NCBI RefSeq assembly: GCF_002095475.1
Contig: NZ_MLFR01000004.1
Coordinates: forward strand, 124,001 to 188,000
Source: Pantoea rwandensis
GTDB taxonomy: Bacteria > Pseudomonadota > Gammaproteobacteria > Enterobacterales > Enterobacteriaceae
Length of the DNA stretch: 64,000 nt
Reading direction: 5' to 3'
Below the pieces are notes generated by a model that made no database searches, was not told the DNA's origin, and saw nothing but the letters and a program-made list of their open reading frames with translations. This document shows positions 15,829-23,963 of the stretch, in pieces (position 1 is the stretch's first letter; every line of letters begins with the position of its first letter). Both the position numbers and the translations under genes were made by a program.

Positions 15829-17415
15829 ATGAAGCTCAACCAGTTTAAAATTGGCCAGCGGCTGGGGTTTCTCGCCACGTTGCTGCTGTTCGCTACGTTG
15901 TTGATGGGACTGCACGGACTGCAAGTCAATATGCAGGCGCTGGAAAACAATCAGGATGTGATGGCACGCGAAGTGCTGATTGCTGACAGCATCGACACCG
16001 CGCGCAGTGCGCAGGTGCAGTTCAAGATACAAGTACAGGAGTGGAAAAATACCCTGTTGCGCGGTACCCAAGGGCAGGAGACCTTCGATAAGTACAAAAA
16101 GGCGTTTTTGAAAGAGAGCCAGCAAACCCAAGCGCTGCTGAGCAAACTGAGTCAGATCCAGACGTCGCTGGGCTTGCCGAATGCACCGGTTGAACAGGCA
16201 CGCGCCGTTCATGCCGGGCTAGAGAGTAAGTACCTGGCGGCACTGGAAAACTACAGTATCAGCGATAGCAATAGTGCGAATCGGGTGGACCATCTGGTTA
16301 CGGGTATTGACCGCGCACCGACGCAGCAAATCGATGATCTGGTGGCTGCCACGCTAAAACGCGCGCAGCAGATGCATCAAGAGATCGAAGCCAATAACCT
16401 CGCGCATTACCAGAAAACCCGCCTGCTACTGCTGATTGCGATGGGCTGTATTTTGCTGGTCGGCGTGTGCATTACGGCCTGGCTGGTGCAGAGCATCACG
16501 CGTCCGCTTAAGCAGGCGATCAACGTGGCGAAAACCGTAGCTGCGGGGGATCTGCGCGCCCACATTGAAGTCTCAGGACGCGACGAAACCGCACAGTTGA
16601 TGGCAGCGCTGCGTGATATGAACCATAACCTGACGCGTATTGTGACCGGCGTGCGTTCGGGGACTGAGGCAATAGCCGATACCACCGATCAGGTCGCACA
16701 CGGCAGCCGCGAGTTGTCGGCGCGCAACGAAGCGCAGGCCAGTGCGTTGGAACAGACAGCTGCCTCTATGGAGCAGCTGACCTCGGTGGTGAAAAACAAT
16801 GCCGAGAACGCACGTCATGCCAGTGATATCGCACGTGATACCCGCCAGCGTGCCGGAGATGGCGGTGAAGTGGTGGAAAAAGTGGTGGTGGCGATGGGCG
16901 AAATTCATCAGTTCTCACGTGAGATCAATGAGATTGTCACGGTGATTGATGGTATCGCTTTCCAGACCAATATTCTGGCACTTAACGCGGCGGTGGAAGC
17001 GGCGCGTGCGGGTAATGATGGCCGTGGCTTTGCGGTGGTGGCGTCGGAAGTGCGTGCGCTGGCACAGCGATCGGCTTCCGCAGCGCGTGACATTCGTGGT
17101 TTGACCGATCGTTCAGTGAGTTTGATTGCGCAGGGCAACACGCTGGTGAAAGGCGCGGGCTCGTCCATGCAGGAGATTGTTGAGAGCGTTAAGCAGCTGT
17201 GTGAGCTGATGGAGAACATCTCCTCCGCCAGCGCAGAACAGAGCGTGGGTATCGAGCAGGTGAATCTGGCGGTGACGCACATGGATGCCGCAACGCAGCA
17301 AAACGCCACGCTGTCGCAGCAGTCAGCTCAGTCGGCACGCGCGCTGAATCAGCAGGTTGGTTCGCTGGTGGAGAATATCAGCGTGTTCCAGTTGGATAAC
17401 GAGCCAGCGCGTTAA
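15829..17415 (+). CDS. methyl-accepting chemotaxis protein
   Basis: A 528-residue transmembrane chemoreceptor. Membrane segment 1 is at about 11-31 and segment 2 at 199-221. The periplasmic domain between them is helical and Gln-rich, like four-helix-bundle sensors of the Tar/Tsr type. A HAMP linker (about 222-275) and the signalling domain follow, with the hairpin tip FQTNILALNAAVEAARAG and glutamine/glutamate methylation regions on each side (TAASMEQLTSVVKNNA). It lacks the C-terminal NWETF-type docking peptide, ending DNEPAR. The ATG at 15829 is chosen because the upstream codons overlap a sigma-28-like promoter. The ligand is unknown. The position beside deoxyribose and urea genes is suggestive only. 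Confidence 0.92.
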   Translation: MKLNQFKIGQRLGFLATLLLFATLLMGLHGLQVNMQALENNQDVMAREVLIADSIDTARSAQVQFKIQVQEWKNTLLRGTQGQETFDKYKKAFLKESQQTQALLSKLSQIQTSLGLPNAPVEQARAVHAGLESKYLAALENYSISDSNSANRVDHLVTGIDRAPTQQIDDLVAATLKRAQQMHQEIEANNLAHYQKTRLLLLIAMGCILLVGVCITAWLVQSITRPLKQAINVAKTVAAGDLRAHIEVSGRDETAQLMAALRDMNHNLTRIVTGVRSGTEAIADTTDQVAHGSRELSARNEAQASALEQTAASMEQLTSVVKNNAENARHASDIARDTRQRAGDGGEVVEKVVVAMGEIHQFSREINEIVTVIDGIAFQTNILALNAAVEAARAGNDGRGFAVVASEVRALAQRSASAARDIRGLTDRSVSLIAQGNTLVKGAGSSMQEIVESVKQLCELMENISSASAEQSVGIEQVNLAVTHMDAATQQNATLSQQSAQSARALNQQVGSLVENISVFQLDNEPAR

Positions 17416-17434
17416 TTATCAACCGCACGAATAC

Positions 17435-17522
17435 GTAGCGGCGCGATTCATCGCGCGATGTTGACCTTGCCTGATGTGGCATCGCGCCCATCCAAGCAAT
17501 GCGCAATAAATTGCGCGGCTAC
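17435..17522. repeat. palindromic intergenic repeat with GTAGCGGCGC ends
   Basis: Same family as 7099-7172. The left end GTAGCGGCGCGATTCATCGC is at 17435 and the right end GCGCAATAAATTGCGCGGCTAC ends at 17522. Between them lies a variable stretch with its own short inverted pieces. It sits between the convergent chemoreceptor and urtE genes. Confidence 0.85.
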
Positions 17523-17537
17523 GGCATGTGCATGCCT

Positions 17538-18236
17538 TTAAATCGCCACCAAGCCACGCACGCCTTCTGCTTCCATATTCGCGCCCGCGCCGCGCTGCAC
17601 GATCTCACCGCGCGACATCACCAGATATTGATCCGCCAACTCCGCCGCAAAATCGTAAAACTGCTCCACCAGCAGGATCGCCATATCACCGCGCTGGGCT
17701 AACTGACGGATCACTGCGCCGATCTCCTTGATCACCGACGGCTGGATCCCTTCGGTCGGCTCGTCAAGGATCAACAGCTGCGGCTTACAGGCCAACGCAC
17801 GGCCGATCGCTAGCTGCTGCTGTTGCCCGCCGGACAGATCGCCGCCGCGGCGGGCTTTCATTTCGCGCAGTACCGGGAACAGCTGGTAGATCTCTTCGGG
17901 CACGGATTTGGCCTGAGATCCAGAGAAGCGCGCCAGACCCATCAACAGATTTTCTTCCACCGTCAGACGAGGGAAGATTTCACGACCCTGCGGCACATAG
18001 GCAATGCCCGCCTGCACACGCTGGTGGGGTTTACGGCTGTTGATCACCTTATCCTGCCAGCGAATCTCGCCGGATTTGGCGGGAATCAGGCCCATCAGGC
18101 ATTTCAGCAGCGTGGTTTTGCCCACGCCGTTACGTCCCAGCAGACAGGTGATCTCGCCTGGTTTCGTCTCAAACGAAAGACCGCGCAGAATATGGCTACC
18201 ACCGTAATACTGATTCAATTCGGATACTTGCAGCAT
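17538..18236 (-). CDS. urtE: urea ABC transporter ATP-binding subunit UrtE
   Basis: This 232-residue ATPase is of the branched-chain amino acid/urea (LivF-like) type. It starts MLQVSELNQYYGGSHILRG, the characteristic UrtE start, with Walker A GRNGVGKTT, signature LSGGQQQQ and Walker B LLILDEPTEGIQPS. Upstream in-frame codons overlap urtD and are not counted. One base separates its ATG from the urtD stop. It is the last gene of the urea operon. With UrtD it powers the UrtBC permease. Confidence 0.93.
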   Translation of the reverse strand: MLQVSELNQYYGGSHILRGLSFETKPGEITCLLGRNGVGKTTLLKCLMGLIPAKSGEIRWQDKVINSRKPHQRVQAGIAYVPQGREIFPRLTVEENLLMGLARFSGSQAKSVPEEIYQLFPVLREMKARRGGDLSGGQQQQLAIGRALACKPQLLILDEPTEGIQPSVIKEIGAVIRQLAQRGDMAILLVEQFYDFAAELADQYLVMSRGEIVQRGAGANMEAEGVRGLVAI

Positions 18237-18237
18237 C

Positions 18238-19029
18238 TTAGCGCCCCAGATAAACATCGATGACCCGATCGTCCGCCTGTACTTGGCGTAACGATCCCTC
18301 AGCCAGTACCTGGCCCTGATGCAGCACCGTGACGTGATCGGCAATGGTCTCGACAAAACCCATGTCGTGTTCCACCACCATCAGCGAATGCTTGCCCGCC
18401 AGACTGCGGAACAGCTCGGCGGTATATTCGGTTTCCGCATCGGTCATACCCGCCGCCGGTTCGTCGAGCAGCAAGAGATGCGGGTCCTGTACTAACAACA
18501 TACCGATTTCGAGAAACTGCTTCTGTCCGTGTGACAGCAGTCCGGCTTTGCGCTGGCGTTCACCGCCGAGACGCAGCAGTTTTAACACCTCATCGATGCG
18601 ATCCTGCTGTTCGCCGTTGAGTCGCGCGCGCAGGCTGGCCCACACCGACTTGTCATTTTTCAGCGCAATCTCCAGATTTTCGGACACCGTTAAGGCTTCA
18701 AACACCGTGGGTTTCTGGAACTTGCGACCGATGCCGGCCCGCGCGATCTCCACCGGCGACATGCGGGTCAGATCGGTGTCCTGGTCATAGATCACTTGCC
18801 CGTTGTCGGGACGGGTTTTGCCGGTGATCACATCCATCAGCGTGGTTTTGCCCGCGCCGTTGGGACCGATCACACAACGTAATTCTCCAACGCCGATCTT
18901 CAGTGAAAGATCGGTGAGCGCGCGGAAGCCATCGAATGAGACGTTGATCTTCTCCAGCTGCAGCACCGGATCGCTCTGATCGCGGTGACGGTCTGCCGGG
19001 TGGGGTTGGGTAAACAGTTGCTCAGTCAT
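18238..19029 (-). CDS. urtD: urea ABC transporter ATP-binding subunit UrtD
   Basis: A 263-residue ATPase of the LivG-like class. Walker A is GPNGAGKTT, the signature LSHGQKQFLEIG, and Walker B LLLLDEPAAGMTDAE. The LSHGQ variant is usual for UrtD. The start MTEQLFTQ at 19029 overlaps the end of urtC by 8 bases, a sign of translational coupling. A frame extending 8 residues upstream has no better ribosome site. Confidence 0.92.
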   Translation of the reverse strand: MTEQLFTQPHPADRHRDQSDPVLQLEKINVSFDGFRALTDLSLKIGVGELRCVIGPNGAGKTTLMDVITGKTRPDNGQVIYDQDTDLTRMSPVEIARAGIGRKFQKPTVFEALTVSENLEIALKNDKSVWASLRARLNGEQQDRIDEVLKLLRLGGERQRKAGLLSHGQKQFLEIGMLLVQDPHLLLLDEPAAGMTDAETEYTAELFRSLAGKHSLMVVEHDMGFVETIADHVTVLHQGQVLAEGSLRQVQADDRVIDVYLGR

Positions 19030-20097
19030 CACGCCTCCGGCGCAGCAGGCCAATCACACCACGCGGCAGGAACAGCGTGACGAGGATAAACATCAGGCCA
19101 AGGAAGAACAGCCAGTATTCGGGGAAGGCTACGGTGAACCAGCTTTTGGCACCATTCACAATCGCAGCGCCTAAAAGTGGACCAATTAAGGTGCCGCGCC
19201 CGCCTAGCGCCACCCAAATGGCAGCTCAATCGAGTTGGTCGGCGACATTTCACTGGGGTTAATAATGCCAACCTGCGGCACATACAGCGCGCCAGCCAAA
19301 CCACACAGCACCGCCGACAGCGTCCAGACAAACAGCTTGAAGCCTTTGGGGTCATAACCGATAAACATCAGGCGGTTCTCCGCATCACGCACCGCGGTGA
19401 GCACCCGACCAAACTTACTGCGCGCCAGCGCGAAGCCAATCCCCAGACTGATCAGCAGCAACAGTACGGTGGCGATAAACAGTCCAATGCGCGTGCCGGT
19501 GGCGGTGACGTTGAAGCCCAGCAAAGTGGTGAAGCCGGTAAAGCCGTTGTTGCCGCCAAAGCCGGTTTCATTACGGAAAAACAGCAGCATGCCCGCGTAG
19601 GTCAGCGCTTGCGTCATGATCGAGAAATAGACGCCTTTGATCTTTGAGCGGAAGGCGAAGAAGCCAAACACCAGCGCCAGCAAACCGGGCACCAGCATGA
19701 TCAGACACAGCGCCCAGGCAAAATGTTGGGTGCCGGCCCAGAACCACGGCAGTTCGTTCCATGAGAGGAACGACATAAAGGCCGGTAAGCCCTCGCCGGA
19801 TGCCTGACGCATGAGGTACATGCCCATGGCGTAGCCGCCCAGCGCAAAGAACAGACCATGTCCGAGTGATAACAACCCGGCATAGCCCCACACCAAATCT
19901 AATGCCACGGCGACGACGGCGTAGCAGAGAATTTTGCCCACCAGTGTCAGCGTGTAGGTGGAGATCGCCAGTGGATGCGTCGCCGGTAACAGGGCACAGA
20001 AAGGCAGCACCAACAGCAGGGCGGTAATCACGATGCCGAGGCTGATGCTGAGACACGGTGCTTTGCGCGTCAGGGTTAAGGTTAGGGGTTGGCTCAT
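19022..20097 (-). pseudogene. urtC: urea ABC transporter permease UrtC, frameshifted
   Basis: UrtC is one of two LivM-like membrane permeases of the urea importer. Here the reading frame breaks. The first 297 codons (20097 down to 19204) run through about nine membrane segments to PSEMSPTNSIEL, then read PFGWR and stop. The expected continuation (WVALGGRGTLIGPLLGA... to LPRGVIGLLRR) is intact in another frame from 19213 to 19022. The expected codons CTG-GCC-ATT appear as CTG-CC-ATT around base 19222, so one base is missing from a GG/CC pair. Repairing it gives about 358 residues, the family length. Either the gene is recently inactivated or the base is a sequencing error. The other urea genes look intact, which leans toward an error or a very young mutation. 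Confidence 0.88.
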
Positions 20098-21662
20098 TAG
20101 TCTATTACCCTCCCTTTGAAGGCAAACAGGCCCTGTGGACGTTTCTGAATGAACAAGATGATCAGCACCAGGATGAGGATTTTACCCAGCACCGCACCAA
20201 TCTGCGGTTCCAGCACTTTATTGAGGATGCCCAGTCCGAAGGCGGCAACCACGGTGCCTGCCAGCTGACCGACGCCACCGAGCACCACCACCAGGAAGGA
20301 GTCGATGATGTAACCCTGTCCCAGTTCTGGTCCAACGTTACCGAGTTGCGACAGCGCCACGCCGCCCAGTCCGGCAATGCCAGAACCCAGACCAAATGCC
20401 AGCATATCGATGCGCCCGGTTGGCACGCCGCAGCAATCGGCCATGGCGCGATTTTGTGTTACGGCGCGCACGCTCAGGCCTAAACGCGTTTTATTGAGCA
20501 GTAGCCAGGTCAGGCCCAGCACGGCAAACACAAACAGAATCACCGCAATACGGTTGTACGGCAGTACCAGATTGGGCAGCACTTGCCAGCCGCCAGAGAG
20601 CCAGCTCGGGTTAGCCACTTCCAGGTTCTGCGCACCAAACAGCATACGCACCAGTTGAATGAGCATCAGGCTGATGCCCCAGGTGGCGAGCAGCGTTTCC
20701 AGTGGTCGCCCGTATAAATGGCGAATGATGGTGCGCTCCAGCAACATGCCTATACCGGCAGTGACCAGAAATGCCACCGGCAGCGCCAACAGCGGATACC
20801 ATGCCAGCCACTGTGGCGCGAACTGCTGGAAAAGGTTCTGCACGAACCAAGTGGCGTAAGCGCCCAGCATCAACATCTCGCCGTGCGCCATGTTGATCAC
20901 GCCGAGCAGGCCGTAAGTGATCGCCAGACCCAGCGCAGCCAGCAGCAGGATCGAGCCAAGAGAGAGGCCGGTAAAGGCTTGGCCAAACAGGTCGCCCCAC
21001 ATCAGGCGATGTTTGATCTGTTGTAGGCTGGCGACGGCAGCGGCGCGCACCTGCGCATCGGGTTCATTGCTGGCCTGCGTGAGGTGATTGAGGCTGGCCT
21101 GCATATTGGGATCGCTGGACTCCCCGAGTAAGGTGACGGCTTTAAGACGCACGGCGGCATCCGGACTGGCAAGTTGCAGGTTGGCGGCGGCCATGGTGAG
21201 TACGGCGTGCACCTGCGAGTCCTTCTCTACCGTGAGGCGCTGTTCGATCAGCGGCAACTGGTCAGCCGCACCGTCATTTTGCAACTGTTGCGCGGCGCGC
21301 AGGCGGAGAGCTGGATCGTCGCTCACTAACTGGTGGGCAGCAAGGGCGCTGGCGATTAACACGCGCAGTCGGTTGTTCATAAACAGCTTTTTAGTTTCAC
21401 CCGTCGGCTGTTGCGCGCTGTCCAGCGGGATGAGTTTGTCACCCTGCTTGCTGAACGGCTGTTTGTTCTGGTCGATGACCATGCTTTCGTTGCGCAGTGC
21501 CTGTAACAGCGGCAAGCGGCTGGCATGCGGTGCAGCGGCCCATTGCTGCAGCAAGGTCGCCTGATCAGTGCGGCTGGCGGCAGTGAAATCAGCGCCATCG
21601 CCCGCTTGGGCGAGCCACGGCAGGAGCAGCAGCAGACAGCAAAGATAACGGCGGAGGGTCAT
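20097..21662 (-). CDS. urtB: urea ABC transporter permease UrtB
   Basis: A 521-residue LivH-like permease of the urea importer. A signal peptide (LLLLLPWLAQA) leads a periplasmic region of about 190 residues with HEAT-like helical pairs (AVRLKAVTLLGESSDPNMQ). The permease core follows with NMAHGEMLMLGAY, the conserved stretch of this transporter class, and about eight membrane segments. This long form with an N-terminal extension is normal for proteobacterial UrtB. Its stop overlaps the urtC start by one base. The gap from urtA is 296 bases and holds tandem repeats. Confidence 0.93.
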   Translation of the reverse strand: MTLRRYLCCLLLLLPWLAQAGDGADFTAASRTDQATLLQQWAAAPHASRLPLLQALRNESMVIDQNKQPFSKQGDKLIPLDSAQQPTGETKKLFMNNRLRVLIASALAAHQLVSDDPALRLRAAQQLQNDGAADQLPLIEQRLTVEKDSQVHAVLTMAAANLQLASPDAAVRLKAVTLLGESSDPNMQASLNHLTQASNEPDAQVRAAAVASLQQIKHRLMWGDLFGQAFTGLSLGSILLLAALGLAITYGLLGVINMAHGEMLMLGAYATWFVQNLFQQFAPQWLAWYPLLALPVAFLVTAGIGMLLERTIIRHLYGRPLETLLATWGISLMLIQLVRMLFGAQNLEVANPSWLSGGWQVLPNLVLPYNRIAVILFVFAVLGLTWLLLNKTRLGLSVRAVTQNRAMADCCGVPTGRIDMLAFGLGSGIAGLGGVALSQLGNVGPELGQGYIIDSFLVVVLGGVGQLAGTVVAAFGLGILNKVLEPQIGAVLGKILILVLIILFIQKRPQGLFAFKGRVID

Positions 21663-21702
21663 GGTTATCGTCCTGTTGACGGTGGTGCAGCGTTGAAAAC
21701 GG

Positions 21703-21955
21703 TCGCCATGAATGACGACCCTACGTTGTCCGAGCTAGGTTTGCAGGGCCGCCATGAATGACGCCCCTACATTGTCCGAGCTAAGTTTGCAGGGCCGCCA
21801 TGAATGACGCCCCTAAACTGTCCGGTGCGTTTTTCGTAGGGTACGCATTCATGCGTACCGGATTAAATACGCACTCATTCATTGGCTTGAGTGAGCGCCT
21901 TTACGCCATGAATGACGACCCTACGTTGTCCAAGCGAGGTCTGTGGGCGACCACG
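21703..21955. repeat. 46-bp tandem repeats and related units between urtA and urtB
   Basis: Three head-to-tail units of 46 bases start at 21703, 21749 and 21795. Each has the core CGCCATGAATGACG then CCCCTAC or ACCCTAC and TTGTCCGAGCTA. A fourth, separated unit starts near 21903 with the same core. Between them is an inverted piece (GTACGCATTCATGCGTAC, 21841-21858). The block occupies nearly all of the urtA-urtB gap. No gene is seen in it. Confidence 0.9.
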
Positions 21956-21958
21956 GCA

Positions 21959-23227
21959 TTACTTCGTCGATTTCACCGGATAATCAGGCTTCTTATCATT
22001 ACCGGCGATGTACGGGCTCCATGGCTGGGCACGCACCGTTTTATCGGTCTGCCACACCACGTTGAACTGGCCGTTATCTTCTACTTCACCGATCATCACC
22101 GGCTTGTGCAGATGGTGGTTGGTGTTATCCATGGTCAGCGTAAAACCGTCCGGCGCTTTAAAGGTTTGTCCGGCCATCGCTGCACGCACTTTGTCCACAT
22201 CGGTGGTGCCGGCTTTTTCTACCGCCTGCGCCCACATATGAATGCCAACATAGGTCGCCTCCATCGGATCGTTGGTCACCACGGTGTTGGCGTTCGGTAG
22301 GTTGTGCGCTTTAGCGTAGGCACGGTAATCCGCGACAAACTTGGCGTTGGTTGGATTATCCACCGACTCAAAGTAGTTCCATGCCGCCAGTTGGCCGACC
22401 AGCGGTTTGGTATCAATCCCGCGTAGTTCTTCCTCGCCGACAGAGAAGGCGATCACCGGAATATCCGTGGCTTTGATGCCCTGGTTCGCCAGCTCTTTGT
22501 AGAACGGCACGTTGGAGTCACCGTTGATGGTGGAAATCACTGCGGTTTTGCCACCGGCGGAGAACTTCTTGATGTTAGAAACGATGGTCTGGTAATCGCT
22601 GTAACCAAACGGCGTATACACTTCTTCGATGTCTTTATCCTGAATGCCTTTGGTGTGCAGGAAGGCGCGCAGGATTTTGTTGGTGGTACGTGGATAGACG
22701 TAATCGGTACCCAGCAGGAAGAAGCGTTTGGCGCTGCCGCCGTCTTCGCTCATCAGGTACTCCACCGCCGGAATTGCCTGTTGGTTCGGCGCGGCGCCGG
22801 TGTAGAACACGTTCGGTGACATCTCTTCGCCTTCATACTGCACCGGATAGAACAGCAGGCCGTTGAGCTCTTCAAACACCGGCAATACTGACTTACGCGA
22901 CACCGAAGTCCAGCAGCCGAATACCGCTGCGACTTTATCCTGCGTCAACAGCTGACGCGCTTTCTCAGCGAACAGCGGCCAGTTTGAGGCCGGATCCACT
23001 ACCACTGGCTCCAGCTTTTTGCCCAGCACGCCGCCTTTGGCGTTGATCTCATCAATGGTCATCAGGGCCACGTCTTTCAGCGGCGTCTCGGAGATCGCCA
23101 TGGTGCCGGAAAGTGACGACATGATGCCGACTTTAATGGTATCAGCGGCCTGGGCACCAAAGGTAAAGCCCAAACTCGCCACGGTGGCGGAGAGCGCAAA
23201 AGCTTTTAGCAACGAACGTCTTTTCAT
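21959..23227 (-). CDS. urtA: urea ABC transporter substrate-binding protein UrtA
   Basis: A 422-residue periplasmic binding protein of the urea/short-chain amide type. The N-terminus KRRSLLKAF plus a hydrophobic stretch ending GAQA-ADT is a signal peptide with a twin-arginine look. The mature part starts DTIKVGIMSSLSGTMAISETPL and includes CWTSVSRKSVLPVFEELNGLLFYPVQYEG, typical of UrtA/FmdD proteins. The ATG at 23227 follows AGAGGG. Urea as ligand is supported by the urea carboxylase and allophanate hydrolase genes upstream in the same operon. Confidence 0.94.
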   Translation of the reverse strand: MKRRSLLKAFALSATVASLGFTFGAQAADTIKVGIMSSLSGTMAISETPLKDVALMTIDEINAKGGVLGKKLEPVVVDPASNWPLFAEKARQLLTQDKVAAVFGCWTSVSRKSVLPVFEELNGLLFYPVQYEGEEMSPNVFYTGAAPNQQAIPAVEYLMSEDGGSAKRFFLLGTDYVYPRTTNKILRAFLHTKGIQDKDIEEVYTPFGYSDYQTIVSNIKKFSAGGKTAVISTINGDSNVPFYKELANQGIKATDIPVIAFSVGEEELRGIDTKPLVGQLAAWNYFESVDNPTNAKFVADYRAYAKAHNLPNANTVVTNDPMEATYVGIHMWAQAVEKAGTTDVDKVRAAMAGQTFKAPDGFTLTMDNTNHHLHKPVMIGEVEDNGQFNVVWQTDKTVRAQPWSPYIAGNDKKPDYPVKSTK

Positions 23228-23255
23228 CGTTAACCCTCTACATGTATTGGTATTG

Positions 23256-23954
23256 TTATTCAATGGGTTGGAGCCGGGCCTGCTGTAACATATGCAATGT
23301 GATCTTTCTGACCTCTGCCTTACTGACGGCGATGTGGTCGGTTAAAATGTGCTGTGCCTCCTCGGTGTGTTGCTGGAAAATCGCCCGTAAAATCTGAGCG
23401 TGTTCGCGGTATGTCGCATCCACCCGGTCGTCACGCGTAAAGTCGAGACGGCGGATAATGCGGATCTTTTCGGTCAGTTCGGCGTGAATGCGCGCCATTT
23501 CCTGATTGCCAGCAGCGGCCACCAGCGCCATGTGAAAGGCTTCGTCGTGCGCTGACACCGCTTTGCCATCCTCCAGGCGAGGCGCATCGATCCAGAAGCT
23601 TTTCAATTCAGTCAGGATCTCCGCACAGGCCAGCGGTGGCAGCGCGCACAAGCGGCGCACCGCTTCGCGCTCCAACACGGTGCGGAAGTCGTACAGCTCT
23701 TCGAAGTATTCGAAGTCGAACGGCTTTACCTGCCAGCCACTGCGAAACCACACGTCGACATAGCCCTCGCGCTCCAGCCAGAACAGCGCCTGACGCACCG
23801 GCGTGCGGCTCACTTCTAGCCGATCGGCGATTTCGTTTTCGCTAAAGCGGTCACCGGGCATGAGACGGAACTCAAAAATGTCCTGTTTCAATGCCTGATA
23901 AACCTTCTCCGCCAGCGCTTCCGGACGGCCTTTGCTACGTGGGCTTTGATTCAT
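23256..23954 (-). CDS. GntR-family regulator (FadR/FCD type) of the urea operon
   Basis: A 232-residue regulator. The N-terminal winged helix (about 15-75) includes FSENEIADRLEVSRTPVRQALFWLE, and the helical FCD ligand domain (about 90-215) has conserved His/Asp residues (HDEAFH, TYREHAQIL, DHIAVS). The gene sits inside the operon between urea carboxylase and urtA, 9 bases after the former, behind an AGGAG site. It probably senses a pathway metabolite and binds the long palindrome ahead of the operon. Both points are inference. Confidence 0.85.
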   Translation of the reverse strand: MNQSPRSKGRPEALAEKVYQALKQDIFEFRLMPGDRFSENEIADRLEVSRTPVRQALFWLEREGYVDVWFRSGWQVKPFDFEYFEELYDFRTVLEREAVRRLCALPPLACAEILTELKSFWIDAPRLEDGKAVSAHDEAFHMALVAAAGNQEMARIHAELTEKIRIIRRLDFTRDDRVDATYREHAQILRAIFQQHTEEAQHILTDHIAVSKAEVRKITLHMLQQARLQPIE

Positions 23955-23963
23955 GCGTGCTCC

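Noticed and set aside
19022..19213. Separate 63-codon gene between urtC and urtD
   Set aside because: Its residues are the missing C-terminus of UrtC, so it is the second part of a frameshifted gene.
21703..21840. Short CRISPR-like array
   Set aside because: The 46-base units abut one another with no spacers, the sequence of each unit is the same throughout, and no cas genes are near.
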